A stretch of DNA of 64,000 bases, taken from Thalassospira tepidiphila MCCC 1A03514 (lineage in GTDB: Bacteria > Pseudomonadota > Alphaproteobacteria > Rhodospirillales > Thalassospiraceae). The notes under the pieces were generated by a model. The model was given only the letters and a program-made list of their open reading frames with translations, was not told where the DNA came from and did no database searches. Of this stretch, positions 27,808-36,037 are shown piece by piece; within the stretch, counting starts at the first letter, position 1, and each line of letters opens with the position of its first letter. The position numbers were made by a program, and so were the translations under genes. The DNA lies in contig NZ_JPVZ01000005.1 of the NCBI RefSeq assembly GCF_001662875.1, positions 186,001-250,000 on the forward strand, in the 5' to 3' direction.

Positions 27808-28992
27808 CTAGTCCAGCGCAACCGACGGGAACTCCCCGTCAATATACGGGAACGCTTCACTAACCGTCACCTGCACCTCGGGGTGGAAGCCGTTGAAATG
27901 GGTGGCCAACGCATTGCTATATGCCCCGATGTGACCAAACTCGATCCAGTCGCCTTCACGAATATCGGCAGGCAAAGTCACAGTCGCTGGCAAGACATCC
28001 ATATTGTCGCAGGTCGGCCCATAGATGGTGAATTCCAGTGTCTCTTCCGGATCGAAATCACCTTCAATGCGCAGCGGACGCACCGGATAACGCAATTGCC
28101 CGGTCACGGTTTCCGACAGGCTGCCGTAAACACCGTCATTGATGAATAGCGTATCTTCCTTGCGCAGATGCACCTGCGTAATCAGGGAAATACCGCTCGA
28201 TACCAGCGCCCTGCCCGGTTCGCACATATAGGTCGTATCGGGCATATCAAGCCAACGGATACAATCCTTGATCTCGTCCATGAACTCTTCAAGGCTGGCA
28301 CCGCGCTGGTTCATATACTGGCCGGGGAAACCGCCACCAACGTCGATATGCTTGACCTTCACACCGGAAAAATCAACGACCTGACGGATAAGTTCGACCG
28401 CGATCCGATACCCGGTCGGTGTCGTGCATTGCGACCCGACATGGAAACACAAGCCTGCGTGATAACCGTATTCATCGACCTTCTTCAAAAGCTCGGCCGC
28501 CACCATCGGACGCGCACCAAACTTTGCTGACAGGTTATAGGTCGCACCGGCGGGCGGCGTTGCAAGGCGCACATGGATCACCAGGTTCGTGTCACCCTCG
28601 GTTTCCTCACGGATTTTCTCAAGCTCTTCGGCGGTATCAATCACATAATGATCAATTCCGAACACCCGATAGGCATTGCGGATGGCATCGCGGCTTTTGA
28701 CCGGATGCATGAAATAGGCCTTCATCCCCGGGAATTGCCGCCGCACGATCGAGATTTCCTCAGGCGAAGCCGTGTCAAAATGACGCACCCCGCCTTCGTG
28801 AAGATATCGCATGACCTCCGGATGCGGATTGCATTTCACCGCATACAGGACGTCTCCCGGGAACATTTCGACAAAGCGCTGCGCTGTTTCTCGAAGAATA
28901 TTGGGTCTAAGGCAATACACCGGATAGGAAGGCTTGAGTTCCTTAACAACATCGAACGTCGTATCGAAATGACGTGGCACAATATACTCCAT
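27808..28992 (-). CDS. ornithine/lysine decarboxylase, fold type III
   Basis: 394 residues, alanine-racemase-type PLP barrel, the eukaryotic-like ODC family. The PLP Lys is residue 53 in DVLYAVKCNPHP; FHVGSQCTTP, HIDVGGGFPGQY and MCEPGRALVSSG bind the phosphate and pyridine; the second-subunit catalytic Cys is in YGPTCDNMDVL. It makes putrescine from ornithine, and related alphaproteobacterial enzymes also accept lysine. Specificity cannot be read by eye. Divergent from an aldehyde dehydrogenase gene and 158 bases upstream of matB. Confidence 0.93.
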   Translation of the reverse strand: MEYIVPRHFDTTFDVVKELKPSYPVYCLRPNILRETAQRFVEMFPGDVLYAVKCNPHPEVMRYLHEGGVRHFDTASPEEISIVRRQFPGMKAYFMHPVKSRDAIRNAYRVFGIDHYVIDTAEELEKIREETEGDTNLVIHVRLATPPAGATYNLSAKFGARPMVAAELLKKVDEYGYHAGLCFHVGSQCTTPTGYRIAVELIRQVVDFSGVKVKHIDVGGGFPGQYMNQRGASLEEFMDEIKDCIRWLDMPDTTYMCEPGRALVSSGISLITQVHLRKEDTLFINDGVYGSLSETVTGQLRYPVRPLRIEGDFDPEETLEFTIYGPTCDNMDVLPATVTLPADIREGDWIEFGHIGAYSNALATHFNGFHPEVQVTVSEAFPYIDGEFPSVALD

Positions 28993-28997
28993 CGTTT

Positions 28998-29177
28998 ACC
29001 AATATCAGGCGCCCAGACACGTACCGCCGCCGGGCTGGCCTTTGAGTTAGGGTAACAGCCCTCTTGTCGCCTGTCATGCGACTTGCATATGCACCACACC
29101 GATTAGGGTACTAATTGCGCTTGATATTGCATCGCCCTGTCGATAATTTGGTAAACCAATACCAAATAACCAATATC
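28998..29177. promoter_or_regulatory. repeated ACCAATA elements and a TTTGGTA-N6-TACCAAA dyad between decarboxylase and aldehyde dehydrogenase genes
   Basis: ACCAATATC occurs at 28998-29006 and 29169-29177, and ACCAATA again at 29155-29161. The dyad TTTGGTA-N6-TACCAAA (29147-29166) has perfect seven-base arms and also contains TTGGT-AA-ACCAA, which resembles GntR-type operators. It lies 65 bases upstream of the aldehyde dehydrogenase ATG. Confidence 0.5.
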
Positions 29178-29230
29178 GTGCGCCCCGCGCGGTTTACCGC
29201 AGATGCACGCCAACCCACAGGGAGCCTGAA

Positions 29231-30718
29231 ATGCCCATCGATCTGATCCTTGATCCATCCGTTCTGGCCAAGGAGCTGTCCGGTTATCATCTGATCAACG
29301 GTAAACTTGTCGCCCCGAAAAACGGCAAGACCTTTGATGTTCTTAATCCTGCCACGGGCAAGGTCATCGGTCAGGCTGCCGACGGTGACGCCGACGATGT
29401 CGCGATTGCAGTCGCCGCCGCCAAGGCCGCCCAGAAGGACTGGGCCGAACGCCCGGCGCGTGAACGCGGCAAACTGTTGGCCGAATGCGGTCGTATCCTG
29501 ATGTCCCATGCAGAGGAATTGGGACGTCTGGTCGCCCTTGAATCGGGCAAGGCCCTTCGCACCGAAAGCCGGGTTGAGGCATCGGTTCTGGCCGATATGT
29601 TCGTCTTTTTCGGCGGACTTGCGTCCGAGCTGAAAGGTGAAACGGTTCCGTTCAACCCGAACATGATGACCCTGACCACTCGTGAGGCCGTTGGCGTTGT
29701 CGGTGCGATCATTCCGTGGAACGTTCCGATGATGCTGATGGCGATCAAGGTTGCCCCGGCACTGGTTGCCGGCAACGCTGTCGTCGTCAAATCCGCCGAA
29801 GACACCCCGCTTGCGGTTCTGCGCGTGTGTCAGATCATGCAGGAAGTTCTCCCGGCTGGCGTCTTTAACATCCTGTCGGGCTTTGGCCCGTCTTGTGGCG
29901 GCCCGCTGGTCGAACACAAGGATGTCAAAAAGGTTTCCTTCACCGGATCGGTTGAAACCGGCCGCACGGTGTATCGTGCTGCTGCCGAAAAACTCATTCC
30001 GGTTACCCTTGAACTGGGTGGCAAATCCCCGATGATCGTCATGGGTGATGCCGACCTTGATAAGGCGATTGCCGGTGCGATTGGCGGCATGCGCTTCACC
30101 CGTCAGGGACAAAGCTGCACGGCGGCGTCACGCATGCTGGTGCATGAAAGCCTGCATGACGAATTCGTCAAACGCCTGATTGATAAGGTCAACACCCTTA
30201 AAATGGGTGATCCGCTGGATGAAGAAACCGACATCGGCACGATCATCAACCGCAAACAGTTCGACAAGGTTTGTGGCTATATAGAAGTCGGTGAAAAAGA
30301 AGGTGCGACCAAAAACGAACTCAGCGCACTTCCCACTGACAGCGCCCTTTCCGATGGCCTGTTTGTCCGTCCGGTGATCTTCACCAATGTCGATCCGAAT
30401 GCGCGGATTGCCCGCGAGGAAATCTTTGGCCCTGTTGCCTGCGTGTTCAAGTTCAAAACCTTTGAAGAGGCCCTTGAACTTGCCAATGACAGCGACTTTG
30501 GCCTGGCGGCGACCGTCTGGACGACGGACCTTAAAACCGCTCTTGTCGCCACCAAGCGCCTCGAAGCCGGTTTTGTTCAGGTCAATCAGAACCTTGTTGT
30601 CCAGCCGAACCTGTCTTATGGCGGCATCAAGCTTTCCGGTCTTGGCAAGGAAGCATCGCTTGAAAGCATGCTCGAACACTTCACCTACAAGAAGACCATT
30701 ATCCTGAACATGGAATAA
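29231..30718 (+). CDS. NAD(P)-dependent aldehyde dehydrogenase
   Basis: 495 residues, full length. Catalytic Cys is residue 296 in RQGQSCTAASR and the general-base Glu is in TLELGGKSPMIV; the dinucleotide-binding segments IIPWNVPMM and VSFTGSVETGR are intact. The substrate is unknown. Divergence from a polyamine-forming decarboxylase makes an amino-aldehyde of polyamine breakdown a reasonable guess, but that is inference. It is not obviously MmsA, which has a distinct CoA-acylating sequence. Followed by a strong terminator. Confidence 0.9.
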   Translation: MPIDLILDPSVLAKELSGYHLINGKLVAPKNGKTFDVLNPATGKVIGQAADGDADDVAIAVAAAKAAQKDWAERPARERGKLLAECGRILMSHAEELGRLVALESGKALRTESRVEASVLADMFVFFGGLASELKGETVPFNPNMMTLTTREAVGVVGAIIPWNVPMMLMAIKVAPALVAGNAVVVKSAEDTPLAVLRVCQIMQEVLPAGVFNILSGFGPSCGGPLVEHKDVKKVSFTGSVETGRTVYRAAAEKLIPVTLELGGKSPMIVMGDADLDKAIAGAIGGMRFTRQGQSCTAASRMLVHESLHDEFVKRLIDKVNTLKMGDPLDEETDIGTIINRKQFDKVCGYIEVGEKEGATKNELSALPTDSALSDGLFVRPVIFTNVDPNARIAREEIFGPVACVFKFKTFEEALELANDSDFGLAATVWTTDLKTALVATKRLEAGFVQVNQNLVVQPNLSYGGIKLSGLGKEASLESMLEHFTYKKTIILNME

Positions 30719-30750
30719 ACTGTCTGTCGCTTGACACGATTGACTTCAAG

Positions 30751-30785
30751 AAACCGGGTTGCACGTGACGCAACCCGGTTTTTCT
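30751..30785 (+). terminator. terminator after the aldehyde dehydrogenase gene
   Basis: AAACCGGGTTG and CAACCCGGTTT with an eight-base loop, followed by TTTCTTTT; 11-base-pair stem, 33 bases after the stop. Confidence 0.92.
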
Positions 30786-30858
30786 TTTCCGATGCTTGAC
30801 CTTGCGCGCGCAATCCGCAAAGGTGCCTTTCTCAAACACATCGAAACCCGGAAAGTAC

Positions 30859-30963
30859 ATGGCTATGTCTGCAGCTACTGACATCCTCGCATCACACTCT
30901 TGCCCGCCTCTTTGTGCCGGTGTGATCGCCATGATTATGGGTATTTCCGACCTGCGAATGTGA
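30859..30963 (+). CDS. possible 34-codon leader peptide upstream of the threonine ammonia-lyase gene
   Basis: An ATG with GGAAAG six bases upstream opens 34 codons ending in TGA. The peptide ends VIAMIMGISDLRM, with three Ile codons and a Val within seven positions. The stop is followed two bases later by a perfect hairpin (30966-30987) and two more small stems before the ilvA-like ATG 109 bases downstream. This layout resembles an amino acid leader (attenuator) for an Ile-pathway gene. There is no classical U-rich terminator after the hairpins, so a translational mechanism or a chance ORF remain possible. Confidence 0.45.
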   Translation: MAMSAATDILASHSCPPLCAGVIAMIMGISDLRM

Positions 30964-30965
30964 TC

Positions 30966-31046
30966 CCTGTCATCTGCGGATGACAGGACCGGTTTAATAC
31001 CGCTATTCACGCCATAAAATATTACTATAGCCATCGCATCAGATTG
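30966..31046 (+). other. structured 5' leader of the threonine ammonia-lyase gene
   Basis: Three consecutive hairpins: CCTGTCATC-TGCG-GATGACAGG (30966-30987, perfect), CGGT-TTAAT-ACCG (30990-31002), and GCCATC/GATGGC with a bulged G and inner GCA/TGC (about 31030-31054), the last ending next to the Shine-Dalgarno sequence AGGAG. The third stem could control access to the ribosome-binding site. Confidence 0.5.
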
Positions 31047-31072
31047 CGGATGGCCGCAGGAGTACGGAAATC

Positions 31073-32293
31073 ATGACTGTTTCCTATCACGATATTGTTC
31101 GCGCCTCGGGCTTGCTCGAAGGCATTGTTGCGAAAACACCACTGGTAAAATCATTAACGCTTTCAAACATTTGCCAGGCGGATGTTTATCTGAAACTTGA
31201 AAATCAGCAATATACCGCGTCGTTCAAGGAACGTGGCGCCTATGTCAAACTGGCAAGCCTGACTCCGGAAGAACGCGAAAAAGGTGTTATCGCCGTATCG
31301 GCTGGCAACCACGCACAAGGCGTGGCGTATAACGCCAAACGACTTGGTATTCCCGCCACCATCGTGATGCCCAAAAACACCCCCTACACCAAGGTTCACC
31401 ACACGCGCTCTCATGGTGCCGAAGTTGTTCTGACCGGCAACGTCTTTGCCGAAAGCCTTGAGGCCGCCGGCCGCATCCAGCAAGAACGCGGTCTGACCTT
31501 CGTCCATCCGTTTGATGATCCGCATATCATCGCAGGCCAGGGCACGGTCGGGCTCGAAATCCTTGATGAAAACAAAGACATCGACACGGTTGTCGTGCCA
31601 ATTGGCGGTGGTGGTCTGGCATCGGGCGTTGTCACCGCAATCAAATCGCGCCGCCCCGACATCGAAGTGATCGGGGTTGAGACCAAGCTTTACCCGTCCA
31701 TGTATGAAGGCATACACGGCAAGGAATTCACCGGCGGTGGCGTCACCATTGCCGAAGGCATTGCTGTCAAACAGCCCGGCGGCCTGACGCTTGAAATCTG
31801 CAAGGAAAAGCTCGATGACGTCGTTCTGGTCGAAGAAAGCTCGATCGAACGCTCCATCCAGATGATGATCGAGATCGAAAAAAGCGTTGTCGAAGGTGCC
31901 GGTGCCGCTCCGCTTGCCGCCCTGCTTGATCACCCGGATCGCTTCAAGGGCAAGAAAGTCTGCCTGATCATTAGCGGCGGCAACATTGATACCCGCCTGC
32001 TGGCCCAAGTTCTGATGCGTGGCATGGCCCGTGAAGGCCGCCTTGTTCGTGTCCGGATCGAAATTCCGGATGTGCCGGGCGCACTTTCAACGATCAGTGC
32101 CTTGATTGGCGAAGAAGACGCCAACATCATTGAAGTCTATCACCAGCGCCACTTCTATGATGTGCCGGCCAAACAGACCGATGTCGACATGGTGCTTGAA
32201 GTGCGCGACACCCAGCATGGGCAACAGGTGATCGACCGCCTGATCAAGGAAGGATTCGGTGGTCGACTGCTTGGCAACACGTCGCTTGACTAG
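31073..32293 (+). CDS. ilvA: threonine ammonia-lyase with C-terminal ACT domain
   Basis: 406 residues. Deaminates threonine to 2-oxobutyrate, the first step of isoleucine synthesis or of threonine catabolism. PLP Lys is residue 52 in TASFKERGAY; SAGNHAQGVAY and PIGGGGLASG are the substrate and phosphate loops. Residues about 330-406 form a single ACT domain (RIEIPDVPGALSTISALI), as in the short (TdcB/IlvA2-like) class rather than the 514-residue E. coli IlvA with two ACT-like domains. Regulation by Ile or Val through the ACT domain is possible. Preceded by a structured leader, followed by a terminator. Confidence 0.93.
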   Translation: MTVSYHDIVRASGLLEGIVAKTPLVKSLTLSNICQADVYLKLENQQYTASFKERGAYVKLASLTPEEREKGVIAVSAGNHAQGVAYNAKRLGIPATIVMPKNTPYTKVHHTRSHGAEVVLTGNVFAESLEAAGRIQQERGLTFVHPFDDPHIIAGQGTVGLEILDENKDIDTVVVPIGGGGLASGVVTAIKSRRPDIEVIGVETKLYPSMYEGIHGKEFTGGGVTIAEGIAVKQPGGLTLEICKEKLDDVVLVEESSIERSIQMMIEIEKSVVEGAGAAPLAALLDHPDRFKGKKVCLIISGGNIDTRLLAQVLMRGMAREGRLVRVRIEIPDVPGALSTISALIGEEDANIIEVYHQRHFYDVPAKQTDVDMVLEVRDTQHGQQVIDRLIKEGFGGRLLGNTSLD

Positions 32294-32317
32294 GAACCCC
32301 TGCATCTAAAAACGACA

Positions 32318-32351
32318 AAGGGCCGTTGGTATTTCACCACGGCCCTTTTCT
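32318..32351. terminator. terminator between the ilvA-like gene and the flavin reductase gene
   Basis: AAAGGGCCGTTGGT and ACCACGGCCCTTTT form a stem with one mismatch around a short loop. A on the left and T on the right make it usable from both convergent genes. Confidence 0.88.
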
Positions 32352-32384
32352 TGTGTGAACTACATCACATGGCAAACAACAAAA

Positions 32385-32867
32385 TCAGTCACCCAGCGTG
32401 CGATACCGCCCACCATAATACAGCAACGGCGCACCGGTTTCGCCCATCACCAGTTCCTGAACATGACCAACGATGATGCTGTGATCACCGCCTTCATGAA
32501 GGGCGTGACGTTCGCAGGTCAGCGCCGCAACACTGCCTTTAAGGCGCGGCATGCCAAGGCTGTCATCTTCATATGCAACCTTGTCCCAACCATCCTGCCC
32601 GGGGGCTGAAAACAGCTCGGACACCTGCTTTTGGCTTTGGCTCAGGATATTGATGCAAAATCGTTTGGCATCCCCCGTGAACAGCGCGTGAGTCGCCGCA
32701 CGGTGATCAACCGAAAACAAAACCAGCGCTGGATCAAGCGACACCGAGGCAAAGCTGTTGATGGTAATGCCCGCTTTTGCACCGTCTTGGGCGCGGGTGG
32801 TTACAACGGCAACGCCGGTTGTGAATTGACCAAGGCAATCGCGAAAATCGCGCGCAGAGAAAGACAT
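32385..32867 (-). CDS. flavin reductase (RutF/HpaC-like) domain protein
   Basis: 160 residues, single FMN-binding split-barrel domain. Marks: CLGQFTTGVAVVTTR, GITINSFASVSLDPALVLFSV, FCINILSQSQ and the C-terminal HALHEGGDHSIIVGHVQELV. Such enzymes supply reduced flavin to a partner monooxygenase. No oxygenase component is adjacent, so the partner is unknown. It stands alone, convergent with the ilvA-like gene and divergent from motA across 256 bases. Confidence 0.9.
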   Translation of the reverse strand: MSFSARDFRDCLGQFTTGVAVVTTRAQDGAKAGITINSFASVSLDPALVLFSVDHRAATHALFTGDAKRFCINILSQSQKQVSELFSAPGQDGWDKVAYEDDSLGMPRLKGSVAALTCERHALHEGGDHSIIVGHVQELVMGETGAPLLYYGGRYRTLGD

Positions 32868-33123
32868 ATTGAAGGAAGCTCTCGTATACCAATATGGATG
32901 GGTGACGCGTCCCGAATGGAGCTTGGGGAAAATGGCGTCTATTCACCGCGCTGTCAAACCTAACTCGCAGCTAATTTAAACGCGATGTTAATAAGATTAA
33001 AACTTAATAAGAGCATATAGATATCAGAAACACGTTCTGCACTGCCGCAGAAGGCAGATGTTTCGATGAACTCGGGGTTGATCGTTCAGGTATCTGGCTT
33101 GGGGTAGCGGAGAAGAAAAAAGA

Positions 33124-33978
33124 ATGTTCTTGATCATTGGTTATATCGTCGTAGTCGGCTCTGTCTTGGGTGGCTATCTGCCGCATGGCGACTTTGGCAT
33201 TCTTGTGCAACCGCTTGAAGTTCTGATCATTTTCGGGGCTGCGTTTGGTGCCTATTTGACTGCCAACCCGCTTGGCATCGTGAAGAAATCCTTCACCTAC
33301 ACCATTCGCGCCATGAAAGGCCCAAAGAAAAAGGCCGCCTATCTGGAACTTCTAATCTGCCTTTATGCGATTTTCCGCCTTGCGAAATCCAAAGGCGATC
33401 TTGCGCTTGAAAGCCACGTTGAAAACCCGGAAAGCTCCAGTCTGTTTTCCAGTTTCCCGATGCTGATGAAAGATCATCATGCGATGGAATTCATGTGTGA
33501 CTATCTGCGCCTGCTTACCCTTGGCACGACCAACGCCTATGAACTTGAAGCCGTGATGGATCAGGAACTTGAAACCCATCACGAAGAAGAACACGCAGTT
33601 GCGTCTGCTGTGCAAACGGCTGGTGACGGCCTTCCGGCACTTGGCATTGTTGCCGCTGTTCTTGGCGTTATCGTCACCATGAGCTCGGTGACAGAACCGC
33701 CCGAAATTCTTGGTGGCCTGATTGCGGCGGCCCTTGTCGGTACCTTCCTTGGTATTTTGGGTGCCTATGGCTTTGTCGGCCCGACCGCATCGATCATCAA
33801 AAACACAGTGGACGCAGACGGCAAATATTATAGCTGCATCAAAGCCGCCCTGGTTGGTCACATGCAGGGATATGCCCCGCAGGTCTCGGTGGAGTTCGCA
33901 CGTAAAACCCTCCCGCATAATCTTCGACCCAGCTTCAAAGAGCTTGACGAAGCGCTGCAAGACGCGCCCACGGCTTGA
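33124..33978 (+). CDS. motA: flagellar motor stator protein MotA
   Basis: 284 residues, four membrane helices. Forms with MotB the proton-driven stator that turns the flagellum. N-terminal helix pair (IIGYIVVVGSVLGGYLPHGDFG, then LIIFGAAFGAYLTANP), a large cytoplasmic loop with the charged RLAKSKGDLALESHVENPE segment and HHAMEFMCDYLRL, and the C-terminal helix pair with GIVAAVLGVIVTMSSV and the proline-containing FVGPTAS. GGAG lies 11 bases before the ATG. No other flagellar genes are in the window. Confidence 0.95.
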   Translation: MFLIIGYIVVVGSVLGGYLPHGDFGILVQPLEVLIIFGAAFGAYLTANPLGIVKKSFTYTIRAMKGPKKKAAYLELLICLYAIFRLAKSKGDLALESHVENPESSSLFSSFPMLMKDHHAMEFMCDYLRLLTLGTTNAYELEAVMDQELETHHEEEHAVASAVQTAGDGLPALGIVAAVLGVIVTMSSVTEPPEILGGLIAAALVGTFLGILGAYGFVGPTASIIKNTVDADGKYYSCIKAALVGHMQGYAPQVSVEFARKTLPHNLRPSFKELDEALQDAPTA

Positions 33979-34018
33979 TTTTGCGATAAAAGATCTGGTT
34001 TAGAGGACAACGCAGCAA

Positions 34019-34993
34019 ATGCCCGATATCGTCATAAAAAAGATCAAAAAAGGTGGGCACGGGCATCATGGTGGTGCCTGGAAAGTTGCCTATGCCGACT
34101 TTGTGACGGCGATGATGGCATTCTTCCTGTTGCTGTGGCTGCTTTCCAGCGCGACCGAGGAACAGCTGCAAGGCGTGTCGATGTATTTCACGCCCGAGAC
34201 CATCTCGCAAAATGAATCGGGTTCTGGTGGTTTGCTGGGCGGTACCAGCCTGGCCGAAGAAGGTGCGCTGCGTTCAGAATTCGGATCACCCTCCATCAGC
34301 ATGGAAATCCCGCCGGTCGAAACGCCGGAAGAACGCGAAGCCATCCGCGTTGCCCAGATGGAAGAACAGGAATTCAACGAGGCCCAGGAAGAACTCCTTA
34401 AGGCAATCGAAGCCAATGAGGAACTTCAGGGCCTTGAAAAGAACATCCGTATCGAAAATACCGATGAAGGGCTTCGCATCCAGATCCTTGACGAAGACGG
34501 CACCGCCATGTTCCCGAGTGGCAGTGCCGCCATGGCCGATCATACCCGCCTTCTGCTGCAACAGGTCGCGGGCGTGATTGAAAACATGCCACAGGATGTC
34601 TCGATCGAAGGCCATACCGATGCCGTGCCGTTCAACCGGACAGATGGCTATTCCAACTGGGAACTGTCCGCCGATCGTGCGCTGGCAACCCGTCGTGCGC
34701 TTGAAGACATGGGGCTTGAAACCGGACGCTTTGCCAAGGTTGCCGGTCTGTCGGATACCGACCCGCTCCTGCCCGAGGCACCGGAAAATGAAAGCAACCG
34801 CCGCATCAGCATCACCTTGCTGCGTGGTACTGGCGAACGTTCCGCGCTTGAAGGCACCGGCGAAGCTGGCCAAAACGGACAAACTGCACCGACAGGTGCA
34901 GCACCCGCTGGCCCGGCACCATCGCCTGCCCAACAACCGGCACAGGGTGAAAACCAGCGCCGCCCGACCTTCTCGGTTCCGTCACAACGGTGA
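34019..34993 (+). CDS. motB: flagellar motor stator protein MotB
   Basis: 324 residues. The single membrane helix follows WKVAYADFVTAMMAFFLLLW, with the proton-carrying Asp at residue 27. The periplasmic OmpA-like peptidoglycan-binding domain (about residues 160-275) includes IEGHTDAVPF and LSADRALATRRALE. The C-terminal 45 residues are a Pro/Ala/Gln-rich low-complexity tail that the family core does not need. It starts 40 bases after motA and forms a two-gene stator operon, with bpt 119 bases further on. Confidence 0.95.
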   Translation: MPDIVIKKIKKGGHGHHGGAWKVAYADFVTAMMAFFLLLWLLSSATEEQLQGVSMYFTPETISQNESGSGGLLGGTSLAEEGALRSEFGSPSISMEIPPVETPEEREAIRVAQMEEQEFNEAQEELLKAIEANEELQGLEKNIRIENTDEGLRIQILDEDGTAMFPSGSAAMADHTRLLLQQVAGVIENMPQDVSIEGHTDAVPFNRTDGYSNWELSADRALATRRALEDMGLETGRFAKVAGLSDTDPLLPEAPENESNRRISITLLRGTGERSALEGTGEAGQNGQTAPTGAAPAGPAPSPAQQPAQGENQRRPTFSVPSQR

Positions 34994-35112
34994 TTTGAAA
35001 TCTGGCAACAGAAATCGGTGCCCTTTTGACCGTCAGGCCTTTAAACTGTCATAAACAACACCTAATCTCATAGAATAGTTCTCTTTGATGTGACCGGGAC
35101 TGATCGGATCAA

Positions 35113-35853
35113 ATGACAGTTAATCAGCGGCGCTTGACCCAGCACTATTTTATGACTGCACCGATGCCGTGCCCATACCTGCCCGGCCGGTTCGAACGTA
35201 AACTGGTCACGGAATTGCGCGGGCCCGAAGCCAACAACGTCCATGATCTTTTGTCGCGTGCAGGCTTTCGCCGCAGCCACTCCATCGCCTATCTGCCGGC
35301 CTGCAGTGATTGCAATGCCTGTGTTCCGGTTCGCGTCCGCTGCGACGGGTTCGAACCCAGCCGGTCCTTCCGCCGCATCAAGAACAGAAACAACGATCTT
35401 GTCCGCAAGGTAATGCCACCGTCCGCGACCCAAGAACAATATCAGCTGTTTAGCACCTATCAGGATGCCCGACATGGCAATGGTGACATGGCGCGCATGG
35501 ATGCCCGTGATTACCGCGCAATGATCGAAGACAGCACTGTGGAAACCTCGATCTTCGAGTATCGCCGGGATGATGACAGCCTGATTGCTGTGGCGCTGGT
35601 TGATATTCTGGCCGATGGACTGTCTGCTGTTTACAGCTTCTTTGACCCGGAAGAAGACCGTCGCGGACTGGGTACTTACATCGTGCTTGATCTGATCGAC
35701 GAAGCCAGAATGCTAACTCTTCCGCACGTCTATCTTGGCTACTGGATCAGCGATTGCCGCAAGATGTCTTATAAGATGCGGTTCCAGCCCCTTGAAGGCT
35801 TCCGCGATGGTCAGTGGGTCTCGATGGAAGACGCCGATAGCGACGCGGACTAA
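35113..35853 (+). CDS. bpt: aspartate/glutamate leucyltransferase (Bpt-type aminoacyl-tRNA-protein transferase)
   Basis: 246 residues. Attaches Leu from Leu-tRNA to proteins with N-terminal Asp or Glu, marking them for ClpAP through the N-end rule. The ATE/Bpt fold is recognisable: CPYLPGRFERKLVTEL with an N-terminal Cys, RRSHSIAYLPACSDCNACVP with a further Cys cluster, and the GNAT-like half with YSFFDPEEDRRGLGTYIVL and LGYWISDCRKMSYK. Bpt and eukaryotic Ate1 share sequence; the bacterial form usually transfers Leu, which I adopt by family. Own promoter likely within the 119-base gap after motB. Confidence 0.92.
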   Translation: MTVNQRRLTQHYFMTAPMPCPYLPGRFERKLVTELRGPEANNVHDLLSRAGFRRSHSIAYLPACSDCNACVPVRVRCDGFEPSRSFRRIKNRNNDLVRKVMPPSATQEQYQLFSTYQDARHGNGDMARMDARDYRAMIEDSTVETSIFEYRRDDDSLIAVALVDILADGLSAVYSFFDPEEDRRGLGTYIVLDLIDEARMLTLPHVYLGYWISDCRKMSYKMRFQPLEGFRDGQWVSMEDADSDAD

Positions 35854-36037
35854 GCTGTAAAAGTTCGCGTTCCGCACCAATTGCGCGAACCACTTTCCCC
35901 AATTAGACTAAAGTACCATACAACAACTCGATCCTCGGTTGCCTGCCCGTAAAGACGCATATAAGCTTCGTCTCAAAGCTGATCATCCAGCTTTTACAGA
36001 TAAATCATGAGCTTGCATCTTTGGGAGGTTGTAACCA

